This document shows positions 22,500 to 33,238 of a stretch of DNA of 64,000 nt, piece after piece; position 1 is the stretch's first letter, and every line of letters starts with the position of its first letter. The notes below the pieces were generated by a model. The model was not told the origin of the DNA. It worked only from the letters and a program-made list of their open reading frames with translations, and searched no databases. Source of the stretch: Trifolium pratense. Lineage: Eukaryota > Streptophyta > Magnoliopsida > Fabales > Fabaceae. Where the stretch lies: contig NC_060061.1 in NCBI RefSeq assembly GCF_020283565.1, positions 15,847,362-15,911,361 on the forward strand, in the 5' to 3' direction. Position numbers and translations under genes: made by a program.

Positions 22500-24789
22500 T
22501 GTAAGACCCTAAATTCCACTAATTGTTTAAGAGTATTTTTAAGTGAAATAAGTGGTTGTAAGTGTGTTAAACTTAGTTTAAAGGAAGTATGTTTTGTTGG
22601 TTCGAGTCGTTTTCGAGTTCGTTAGCACCGTTGCATCGAAATTGCATTTTTCAGCATTTTCTGAACCTCCTGCACCTGCTGCCAACTGCGCCCAGCTTGG
22701 GAGGGCTGAGCCTGGCGCAGAAGGCAGCCCTGTCCTCCTGGAATTGCTGGTGACTGCGCCCAGCTTGGGGAGTTCTGAGCTAGGCTCAGAACACTGTTCA
22801 CAGGGTTGACTTTTGGTTGACTTTTAGGGTTTTTGCACCCGGGACCCTTTTTGCTTGGTTTTTCGCGTAGTTTTCGATTCCGAGGTTTGTTTGTGGAGTT
22901 AGCCTTGTTTTCCTCATTCTGGCCGAAATGGACAGGGGCATTTTCGTCCATTCAAAATTGTTTTTGTGTCCTAGAAACTTAACCATTTGATCCGTCTTCT
23001 CGAGACGAAGAGTTTGGCGTATGGTTCGTCTCGATCGGACAAGAATCGAATGAGTTATGACCGTTTTAGTTTGAAAACCGTTTTGACGAGAATTGTGTTT
23101 AAAAGAGTTAAACAATAGTGAACCGTTGTGAAAACGTTTTAGTTTCGTACGCGCGAAAATATTTTGTTATGAGTCGGACGAGAAAGGTTTTGGTTCAGAC
23201 TTGTTTGTTTAAAAGAGATTTTCTTTTGGAAGTGTTTTGAAAATAGTTGGTTTTTGTTTAACGACGTTTTTTTTGCGATAAAAACTATTTTCAAGGTGTT
23301 TATGTTTCCAAAAGAGTTGTGTTGGAAACTATTCGAGCCCAGTAGTTGTGAGAGAGCAATCCTAGGACTTGAACCTTTTAGTAGCCGAGTTAGGGCTTAT
23401 TGGAGTAATCGTGTAGATTATGTTTTAACATAGTGGAACTATGTTTTGTTGAAGGTTACGAGCGTTAACCGGGACTTGGGACTTCGTCGAGAGCGACGAT
23501 TATTTGCGTGCGTTGTGTGTTGTTGTGAATTGGAGGCTTGGCCGAGGTAAGGGCACCTTTTCTATTCATGCCTTATTTTCTTGTATAGCATGTATATGCT
23601 TGTTGTTGTGGTGTGTTTGCATAATTGTGTATGCTTGTTGTTTATGCACTGGTTGTAAGTGCTTGGCATGTTTTGTGTAATGTATTCTCGAGATGAGTCT
23701 GTGATGAATACATGTTGTTGTTGTTGTTGTTTTGTCTTACATATGTTTGGGTTGGAATATATGTGTTGACTGGTGGGTGGGGGTTTACATATAATGAGTA
23801 TGTGTAATTTGTTGTGAGTAGCATAGATAAGAGTATCGTATGCTCATGCATTCATTGTGCGTGGTGACCGTGATGGGCCACAGGGTGCGATGACCAGCGA
23901 TTGGTGTCCACTCTAATCCTTGAGATTGGATTGTATTTTGGTAAGTGTGATGACCACTGATTGGTGTCACAGTGATGACCAGTGATTGGTGTCACAAGGA
24001 TGACCAGTGATTGGTGTCCGATATTGGTAAGTGTGATGACCAGTGATTCGTGTCACAAGGATGACCAGTGATTGGTGTCCGATATTAGTAGGTGTGATGA
24101 CCAGTGATTGGTGTCCGCTGTAAGCCTACAACTCTTGACGAAGAGGTTAGAATTCCGGAATTCGTGTCGTGACGATCCAGTGATTGGGTGTCACCCGGGC
24201 GATCCAGTGATTGGGTGCCACATTCATTGCATTAGAGGGTCCGCATTGATAGGCTATGTGCGCAATTTATTTGAGTTAAATTGCCTTGTTATTTTGGTAT
24301 GCTTTATTTGTGTTGGTATGTGCTATTTGTGTTGGTATGTGCTATTTGTGTACTTGTTTCCAGTTGGTGACCCTTACTTTTTGCATGCCATATTCGCGGG
24401 CTCCTCCCACCCCTAGACGATGGACCGTTGCCTGATGCCGCTGGTCGTGAGGACGGCGAGGACTTTGTGGAGTATTCCGGAGTGCAGTTTAGCAGTCGTT
24501 GTTAGACTGTGTTTTGTCTAGGCCTAGGGTCTAGTTTGTTTGGATGACTGTATTTTTATACTCAGACTGTTGTATCCTTTGGTTGTAAATTATTCAGGTA
24601 CACACTTGCTTCTCGGAAGCCCTTTTTATACAATGTGTAATATTGTATATTATTCTGTTGGTATGGTTAATGATTGAGCCAATTATGAGCTTCACGCGCG
24701 CTCTGAAAATATTTTATTTAGCGTGATGTTTTGTTTTTAAAAAAAAAATAATAATGCCCCTGTTTCGGTTCTAAAAACGGGGTGTTACA
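22500..24789 (+). repeat. Tekay-like right LTR (about 2.29 kb)
   Basis: Starts TGTAAGACCCTAAATTCC and ends CGGGGTGTTACA. Contains a GC-rich duplicated block at about 22660-22800 (CTGCGCCCAGCTTGGG twice), the tandem array at 23885-24215, and a 22-bp duplication GTTGGTATGTGCTATTTGTG at about 24312-24350 that is single in the left LTR. It lands in the 3' untranslated part of Copia-B, since 24790-25047 reads as copia 3' sequence. Confidence 0.87.
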
Positions 24790-25047
24790 CTTTATCCAAT
24801 CAGACGCAGGACACATGTTAGATAGCGTATTAAGTAACTGACAATAGTGGACAGCTGTTTGTAAAATAAAAGCGAACCGTTTCCACTATATCAGAGCCAC
24901 TGAACCAATTTTAAAAAAAAGGTTCCTTCAGAGTTTATTTTCTTTCAGAAGTTACTTTTCATTCAGAACGTCTGAAGAGAATGTCCTGAAGAATGATAAG
25001 TTCTGAAAAACTATAAGTTCTGAAGAGAATTTCAGAGCCAAGATTTT

Positions 25048-28000
25048 TTACTCAGAGATTGAAAGCATGTTCAGATGTTTCTTTATAAAATCAAATCTTT
25101 CAATAGCTAGAGGTTTTGTAAATATATCAGCCCATTGATTTTCAGTTTCAATGAACTTTATATCTATTATTCCTTTATGAACATAATCTCTGATAAAATG
25201 ATGTTTAATTTCAATGTGCTTGGCTTTGGAGTGTAAAATAGGATTTTTAGATAGTTGAATGGTTGCAGTGTTATCACAATATAACGAGATATTGTTACTG
25301 CTTACTTGATAATTTTCTAACTGATATTTTACCCAGAGTAGTTGTGTACAACATTTTGCTGCTGAGATGTATTCTCTTCTGCTGTGGACAAAGCTATAGT
25401 AGTTTGTCTTTTACTTGCCCAGGAGATAAGGTTTTCACCAATAAATTGACAATTTCCACTTGTGGATTATCTTTCAATCTTATCTCCAGCATAGTCAGCA
25501 TCACAGAATCCAACTAGCTTATAATCATTGGATTTTTTATAAAACAATCCAAGATTAGTTGTTCCTTTCAAATATCTAAAGATTCTCTTCACAGCAGTGA
25601 GATGAGATTCTCTAGGATCTGATTGAAATCTTGCACATAAGCATACACTAAATAAAATATCTGGCCTTGAGGCTGTTAGATAAAGTAAAGAACCAATCAT
25701 ACCTCTGTATATCTTCTGGTCCACTTTTCCTTCTTCCTCTGATTTGCATAAGCTTGATGTTGGATGCATGGGTGTGTTCATTGGTTTACAATCTTCCATG
25801 TTGAATTTCTTCAGAAGTTCTTTTGTATACTTCGTCTGGTGGATATAAATACCTTCTTTACTTTGGTTGATTTGTATTCCAAGAAAGAATTTCAATTCTC
25901 CCATCATGCTCATTTCAAACTCCTCCTGCATAATCTTAGAAAAGTTCTTGCACATAGTGGCATTAGTGGATCCAAAAATAATATCATCAACATAAATTTG
26001 AATAATTAAGATGTCATTCTTAGTGGTTTTTCTGAATAAAGTATTATCAACTTGACCTTTTTCAAAACCTTTTTCTATAAGATAATTACTCAATCTTTCA
26101 TACCAAGCTCTGGGAGCTTGTTTCAGACCATAGAGTGATTTCTTGAGTTTAAAAACATGATTTGGATTAGATATATCTTCAAATCCAGGAGGTTGTTTGA
26201 CATACACTTCTTCAGAAATAACACCATTTAAAAATGCACTCTTAACATCCATTTGATACAGAGTGATATTATGATTAATTGCATAGGATAGAAGTAATCT
26301 GATTGCTTCTAGTCTAGCTACTGGTGCAAAAGTTTCAGTATAGTCAATTCCTTCTTGTTGAGTATATCCTTGTGCAACCAATCTAGCTTTATTTCTTACC
26401 ACTTCTCCTTGCTCATTAAGCTTGTTTCTGAATACCCATTTTGTTCCAATAATGTTCTTGTGTGAAGGTTTGGGTACCAGACTCCATACATCATTCCTTT
26501 CAAATTGATTGAGCTCCTCTTGCATAGCAACTATCCATGCATCGTCTGAAAGAGCTTCTTCAATTTTTGTTGGTTCAACCATAGAGATAAGTCCAACTAA
26601 TGATTCTTCATTTCTGAAATCTGATCTTGTTTTTCTTGGACTATCTTTATTTCCCAAAATGAGTTCTTCTGGATGAGATGATTTGTAATTGAAAGTATTC
26701 TTGGGGGGTATATTTTCTTCAGAGTCTTTATCCATTTCATCTTCAGATGTTGTGTCAGCATTTTTGTTTTCAGAAGTTGTAGGTGCTGATACTTCCAGAG
26801 GTTCTGAAAACCTTGTATGTTCTGAAGCTTCATCATCTGATACCTGTAGATTTGAAATACCTTCAACAAGCTCTGACACTTGGTCAGGCTCTTTGTCATC
26901 AAATTTGACATGCATTGTTTCTTCCACTGTATGAGTTTCAGAAATATACAGTCTGTATGCTTTTGAGCGTTCAGAGTATCCAATAAAGATACCCTTATAA
27001 GCTTTAGCATCAAATTTCTTTAGATGAACCTTATTGTTCAGAATGTAACAAGTACATCCAAACTGATGAAAATAAGAAATTTCAGGTTTTCTTCCATTGA
27101 ACAATTCATATGCAGTTTTGTTCAACATAGGTCTAATGAAGATTCTATTTTGAACATAACATGTTGTGTTTACAGCTTCTGCCCACAAGAACTTTGCTAA
27201 ATTCATTTCATGCATCACGGTTCTGGCCATTTCTTGCAATGATCTATTCTTTCTCTCTACAACTCCATTTTGTTGTGGAGTTCTAGGAGAAGAAAATTCA
27301 TGAAGAATACCATATTTTTCACAAAACATTTCAAATGGTTCATTTTCAAATTCTCCACCATGATCACTTCTAACTTTCAAAATTGTAGTTCCTTTTTCAT
27401 TTTGGATTTGTGTGCAGAAGTTGCTAAACTCATCATATGCATCATCTTTTGTTCTAAGAAATTTGACCCATGTCCATCTACTGTAATCATCAACAATGAC
27501 TAATCCATATTTCTTACCATTGATTGAGGCAGTACTTACTGGTCCAAACAAATCAATGTGAAGAAGTTCCAAAGGTCTAGAAGTAGAAACAGTGTTTTTG
27601 GGTTTAAAAGAAGATTTAGCAATCTTTCCTTTTTGGCATGAACCACAGAGTGTGTCTGAGTGATACTTGATTTTAGGTAATCCTCTGACAAGATCAAGCT
27701 TGCTAAGCTTAGAGATTAACCTCCAGTTAGCATGGCCTAATCTCTTATGCCAGATCCATTTGTCTTCACTCAGAGTCAGAAGACAAACTACTCTTTGTTC
27801 AGCTAAATCAGAAAGATTGATTTTGTAAACATTTCCTTTTCTTTTTCCTTTGAATACTATGGATTTGTCAGAATCTTTAGATACAGTACATGAATTCTTA
27901 TTAAACACAACAACATATCCATTATCGCAAAATTGACTAATGCTTAACAGATTATGCTTTAGTCCATCTACTAACCAAACATCAGAGATATATAGAAAAG

Positions 28001-28142
28001 AGTTACCTACTGTACCTATACCGATGATTTTGCCTTTCTGGTTGCCTCCAAAGCCTACAGTACCTCCCTCTTTCAGAGTTAGAGATTGGAATAATTTCTT
28101 TTCTCCTGTCATGTGCCTTGAGCAACCACTATCCAGATACTA
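25048..28142 (-). pseudogene. pol: Copia-B Pol with nonsense codons and a frameshift
   Basis: Protease, integrase, RT and RNase H in order. The Trp before the protease [10 protein letters not shown] core is a TAG stop near 28139. The frame is then open for 881 codons (28112-25467): integrase HHCC region ([17 protein letters not shown]), DDE core ([30 protein letters not shown]) and RT with [10 protein letters not shown] and YVDDIIFGS. It stops at a TAA at 25467-25469, in place of Lys in DKIER-K-STSG of RNase H. The RNase H remainder (ISWASKRQTTIALSTAE) continues in frame and then loses one base near 25372. The native C-terminus HLNMLSISE ends at 25048. Confidence 0.88.
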
Positions 28143-28192
28143 AGTATGTTCTATGTTGCCTTCTTGTCTGGATAGCTGTATAAAAAATAATT

Positions 28193-30607
28193 TCAATCAT
28201 CAAGGTAGTAGTTTTGGCACTCTCTGGTGTATTCATTCCAATAGTCATCATCTTCTTGTCTCATATTGTGAGATTGTGTGTTCTTGGATGCAAACCATAA
28301 CTTTGAAACATATGTTTTTCTCCCTTTGCATTTTACTTGTATCCAAGTCTTAGGTAAGACATAGTCTTTCCTAGATGATAAATCTGAATGATAGAAAATC
28401 TCACATTTTGGTACCCATTTGCTTCTGGGTCCAGTATGGTTAGTTCTGAAAGTTTTACTCTTATATTGTGCCTTAGGTGAAGCTCTTGGTTTGGGATAAT
28501 AATCATTTTGAAAATACTTATTAGATTGATAATTATTCCTGTACCAAGTTCTTGGTTGTTTATGATTCCAGAACCTCTGTTGATTACCATACCTCTGATT
28601 AGGTTGGTTGTATCTTCTGGTTCTTGAGTCATAAATAACATGTGATTTGTGTTGCTTCTGAGGTTTGACATTTAAAGTTTTTGGTTTAAGAGAGTTTAAA
28701 ACTTTAGGCTGTAAAATCTTAGGTTATGATGGTTTCAGACTTTTTGACTCACTTATCTTAAGTACTGGAGTGTTCAGATTTTCAATATTATAGATTTCAG
28801 ATTCTGAATAATAATCCAGATCTTCAATCTCAATAAGTTCAATATCTGAAGAACTTTGTCCTTTAGATATAATGGTCTTAAGTTTTGAAGACCTCATCTT
28901 CTGAGAATTTGAAAGTCTCAGATCCTCTGATTCAACAGCTTTAGATTTTAATAAAATATTTTCAACCTCTGAAGCATTTAAAATCTTTGTTTCTTCACTT
29001 TCAGGTACAAACAAAGAATAAATGTGTGGACTCTCTTTTGTAATGCAGACAGCATTGCTTGGTTTTGAATATATTTGACCATATTCATAACCAAGTCCAT
29101 TTTTGTCATGTTTACAAACATTATAAATCATAGAGGCCACTTTGCTCTTATTAATATTGAGATTTACAAATTGTTGAAGAGCATTCTCATGTTCGTCATT
29201 AGATTTGTAACACACAGGACAACCTTTTTCAAGTTCTGTAATTTTGTTCAAAGCTTCTTTGTACAGATCTTGATAATGACTTTCCCGATCACTTAATGTA
29301 TCATACTTGCTTTGCAGAGTTTCAAGCTTGTCTGATACATTAAGATATTTCTCAATAGTTTTATCCAGAGCTTTTATAAGTTGAGTTCTAGATAGTTTTG
29401 AAAGTACCTCTTCTTTTTGTTCAGAGTCTGTTTCAGGCTCATCATCTGAATCTATGTCTGAATCTGCTGAGGCCATAAATGCCAGATTTGCTTCTTCTTC
29501 TTCAGATTCACTTTCAGATGATAGATCTTCAAATGTTGCCATCAGACTCTTTTTAAGCTTGTTTTTGTAGTATTCTTTCTTAGAGCTGTTTCTCTTACTT
29601 TTGTCTTTGGATGACATCTCTGGACAATCAGCAATGAAATGTCCTGGCTTCTTGCAATGAAAGCAATTCTTTTGATCTTCTTTCTTTCCAGAATTCCTTG
29701 AGGCACTTCCTCTATAGTTCTTTCTGTTGCTTCTGGCCCATTGTCTGAACTTTGTGAAGAGAGCAAGATCTTCATCTTCTTGGCCATCTGCAGAAGATTT
29801 TTCTTCAACCTCAATAGGATTAGCCTTAAGAGCTTTAGAAGAAGTTTTAGTTGACTTTAAAGCCACTGACTTAGACTTATTCTTGATTTCTGAGTCAGCA
29901 TTCAGAACCATCTCATGGCTTCTGAGATTACTTATCAGAATCTCAAGGCTCATCATCTCGAGATCTCTTGCTTCCTCAATAGCAGTTACTTTAGGTCTCC
30001 ACACTAGAGGTAAACATCTCAGAATCTTTTGAACATGGTCATAGGTAGTATAACTCTTTTTCAAGACCTTGAGACCAGCTACAAGAGTTTGAAATCTTGT
30101 AAACATGGTTTCAATATCTTCATCCTTCTCCATGGTAAAGAGTTCATACTGTTTGATCAAAAGACTAGCTTTTGTTTCTTGCACTTGTTCATTTCCATCA
30201 TAAGTAGAACATAGAGAATCATAGATAGATTTGGCACTAGTTTTATCTCCAATTCTCACATATTCCTCATGCTTGATAGCACCCACAATAATATCCTTAA
30301 CTTTGTGATGCTTTATGTAGGCCTTTTTCTCGGTAGGAGTGAGTAACTTCTTATCAGCAATAGATAACCTTCCTGTTTCATTCAAATTTTTGAAGTTTAC
30401 TCCCTCTTCAACAATATCCCATAACTCATCATCAATGCCAGTAATGTGACTGTAGATTCTATCCTTCCACCATTCAAAGTTAGCAGCATCACCATTAAAG
30501 ATAGGTGTTTTTCTACCACTATACTCAGAATGTGTAGGATTGATATTGTCATAATTAAATGGCATTTGGTTGGTGCTTGGTTCAACTGAAGACATAGTGT
30601 TTTTCAA
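28193..30607 (-). pseudogene. gag: Copia-B Gag with one in-frame stop
   Basis: Gag begins MKNTMSSVEPSTNQ. UBN2-like domain at residues 30-240 ([34 protein letters not shown]), zinc knuckle [15 protein letters not shown] near 320, acidic stretch near 360. A TAA at 28724-28726 ends the frame after 627 residues. The same frame then continues to a natural stop at 28193, encoding the Trp/Arg-rich C-terminal part (SKWVPKCEIFYHSDL) seen in the 797-residue Copia-A protein. So this is a single nonsense mutation, not a natural end. Confidence 0.88.
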
Positions 30608-30649
30608 GATCTTTACTGTCTCACTGTTAGGTGAAAGTAACAGACCAGA

Positions 30650-30662
30650 GCTCTAGATACCA
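30650..30662 (-). promoter_or_regulatory. Copia-B primer-binding site (variant)
   Basis: Minus strand TGGTATCTAGAGC, the tRNA-iMet site with an inserted base relative to TGGTATCAGAGC. It is adjacent to the LTR end at 30665. Confidence 0.75.
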
Positions 30663-30664
30663 AT

Positions 30665-31810
30665 TGAAGGTGAAAAACACAAGAAGGGGGGTTGAATTGT
30701 GTTTTTAAAAAATAACAACTTTTTCAGATTTTGCAATCTTCAAAGTGTTAATACAGCGGAAAATAAACACAATAAACACAAGATGAGGGATAAGAAGATG
30801 AAAACACAGAAATTTATACTGGTTCCTCTCACAAACCGAGAGTACTGCAGTCCCCTTGCACTTCCAAGGGATTTTCACTATAATCACGAAAGATTACAAG
30901 TGCTCAAGCACACAGCAAGAGACTTCAACACAATTGCTCAAGTTACACAAAACAAGAGACTTCTCTAATCTCAAGTTCACAGCAAGAGATAACTAACTTA
31001 ATAATAAGAAAGTTGTAATATAATGTAAGCACCTTAAGACTACAAGCTATTACACAGAAATACAAAGATCTAAGTGAATATGAAGGTTCAGAGCTTGTTT
31101 AGTCTTGTGCATAATGTATCAAGAATTTGGTGTTCAATGTGCAATTCAATTGATGAGTAGTTCAGTAGTAGAGTAGCAGCAATTTCTTCACATATGAGTG
31201 TTGCATTTATAGGCAAATGAAAAGCTCCATTTGTGAATGACCGTTGCAGAAAGATAAGGTTGCCAGCTAGACTTGTACTAGAGATTTGGTGGTTTTGAAT
31301 TCTTTACTTGAAGTAGCAAAAATCTTCCACTACCTTTGTCCTTGAAATATAGTACGCACCAAATAGAGAAATATAGTACCATGACTCATACGCTCCTTCC
31401 TTAAAAGATAAGGATGATGTACTATGATTATTCTTCAATCATATACATAAACAGAGCATCAGAGAATTATTCTTCAATCATTTCTGACGTTCTCTGAAAA
31501 TTTCTGGCAAGAAGATATTCTTCAGAACTTGTTAACTTGTCATCTTCTGAAGGCTTCTGCTTCTGATGAATAGTTCCTTCTGATAGTCTTGAATCTTCTG
31601 ACGATCAAGAACTTCTGAATATCTTATCTTCTGAGCCTTGTTCAGAACTTATCTTCATATCTCAGGATTTTGTCAAATATCAGAATTTGCTTATAAGATC
31701 CTGCACACTTAATAAACATATTCGTAATACCAATTGTGCATTAATACCTTTTGTTATCATCAAAACTTTTATCATAAGTTTATGGCTTTAGAATCAATTT
31801 TGTTCCAACA
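30665..31810 (-). repeat. Copia-B 5' LTR (about 1.15 kb)
   Basis: Minus-strand termini TGTTGGAACAAAATTG ... TTTTTCACCTTCA, matching Copia-A at both ends, with clear divergence in the middle. The flanking bases GAAGT (31811-31815) would be the target duplication; the partner is lost. Confidence 0.88.
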
Positions 31811-32180
31811 GAAGTACCTGTCCTCAAGGTCACCCTATTATGAATATAGCATGCAGTGTTCATTGCCTCAGCCCAGAAATGATAAGGGAGCTTCTTTGCA
31901 TGTAACATCACCCTAGCTGATTCTTGCAAAGTTCTATTCTTTCTTTCCACTACACCATTTTGTTGGGGTGTAATAGGTGATGAAAATTCATGCAAGATTC
32001 CTTCAGATGTGCATAACTCTGAGAATCTGGAGTTCTCAAACTCCTTTCCATGATCACTTCTAATTCTGATTATCACATTGTCTTTCTCCCTTTGAAGTTG
32101 TTTACACAAATCATTAAAGACATCAAAAGTATCGGATTTTTCTCTAATAAAGCTTATCCATGTAAATCTAGAGAAGTCAC
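31811..32180 (-). pseudogene. Copia integrase fragment of a third family
   Basis: Encodes [45 protein letters not shown] and ACYIHNRVTLRTGTS, the DDE core of a copia integrase closely similar to the SIRE-type integrase at 57508-58122. It is cut on the left by the Copia-B LTR just after the GTS codons. On the right it breaks off abruptly against gypsy integrase sequence running in the other direction. Nothing of its RT, gag or LTRs is nearby. Confidence 0.85.
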
Positions 32181-33226
32181 CTATCTCCAAGAAAGGAAAC
32201 AAAGTGATTTGGGTGGTGGTAGATCGACTGATGAAATGTGCTCATTTTATTGCAATCAAGAAGGGTACATTGGTGCCTAAGTTAGCCGAGATCTATGTGG
32301 AACAAGTTGTGAAGCTACATGGTATTCCGTCGAGTATTGTTTCAGATAGAGATCCGAGGTTTACATCGAGATTCTGGGAAAGCTTGCAAGAGGCTATGGG
32401 TACTAAGTTGAGGTTGAGTTCGGCTTATCATCCTCAGACAGATGGGCAATCGGAGAGGACGATACAATCTTTGGAGGATTTATTGAGAGCTTGTGTTTTA
32501 GAGCAAAGTGTGAATTGGGATTCATGTTTACCTTTGATAGAGTTCACATACAACAACAGTTACCATTCTAGTATCGGGATGGCACCGTTTGAAGCTTTGT
32601 ATGGGAGGAAATGTAGGACACCTCTTTGTTGGTTTGAGTCCGGAGAAAGTGTAATGCTTGGACCGGAAATTGTGCAAGAGACTACGGAGAAGATTAGAAT
32701 GATTCGGGAGAAGATGAAAGCGTCTCAGAGTCGTCAGAAGAGTTATCATGACAAGAGAAGGAAGGACATTGAATTCCAAGAGGGAGATCATGTATTCCTA
32801 AGAGTTACTTCGACTACTGGGGTAGGACGTGCTTTGAAGTCAAGGAAGTTAACGTCGAGATTTATTGGACCATTTCAAATTTTGAGAAAAGTGGGTAAGG
32901 TGGCATATAAGATTGCATTACCGCCATCATTGGCAAACTTACACGATGTATTTCATGTATCACAGTTGAGGAAGTATGTGTCAGACCCGACACATGTGAT
33001 TGAATCAGATAATATTCAAGTAAGGGATGACTTAACAATAGAAACCGTGCCGTTGAGAATTGAAGGAAGAGAAATAAAGAAGTTAAGGAACAAAGAGATC
33101 GCATCGGTGAAAGTAATTTGGGGAGGACCCGCAGGTGAGAATGCGACTTGGGAGCTGGAGAGCAAGATGAGGAGCTCGTATCCAGAATTGTTTTCAGGTA
33201 ATTTTCGAGGGCGAAAATTCTTTTAA
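32181..33226 (+). CDS. Tekay-like integrase C-terminus with chromodomain (5'-truncated)
   Basis: Catalyses insertion of element DNA, with the chromodomain steering it to modified histones. Sequence begins ISKKGNKVIWVVVDRL (the first DDE Asp region), then IVSDRDPRFTSRFWESLQ (second Asp), SSAYHPQTDGQSER (third residue E), and the GPY/F-type HVFLRV ... SRFIGPFQILRKVGKVAYKI. It ends with the chromodomain-like WGGPAGENATWELES and stop TAA. The N-terminal zinc-finger portion of integrase and everything before it are missing. The frame is intact from the junction to the stop, followed within 12 bp by the LTR. Confidence 0.88.
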
Positions 33227-33237
33227 GGGGGGTAGAG
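33225..33237 (+). promoter_or_regulatory. Tekay-like polypurine tract
   Basis: AAGGGGGGTAGAG directly before the LTR start TGTAACG. It overlaps the last codon of pol and is the expected plus-strand primer. Confidence 0.8.
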
Positions 33238-33238
33238 T

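Larger units (their letters stand above)
20356..24789 (+). mobile_element. Tekay-like gypsy derivative with about 1-kb internal region
   Basis: Plus-strand element: partial left LTR (20356-21463), primer site, internal region 21464-22499, complete right LTR (22500-24789). The internal part has no long frame. Its 3' end, GTTTCGAGGACGAAACTT followed by GGTGGGTAGAAA, is the typical end of chromodomain-gypsy pol plus polypurine tract, so gag-pol has been deleted between leader and pol end. The two LTRs are nearly identical over 1.1 kb, which implies recent activity in trans or a recent internal deletion. The left LTR is missing its first 1.18 kb because of the Athila-like element at its side. Confidence 0.82.
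24790..31810 (-). mobile_element. Copia-B: Ty1/copia element, 3' LTR lost
   Basis: Same family as Copia-A: shared LTR termini, Gag and Pol layout, and a tail rich in TTCAGAA motifs. Order from right to left: 5' LTR (30665-31810), primer site, gag, pol, 3' untranslated region ending at 24790, where the Tekay-like LTR begins. Several stop codons and a frameshift make it non-autonomous now. It is inserted in a copia integrase of another family (31811-32180). Confidence 0.9.
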
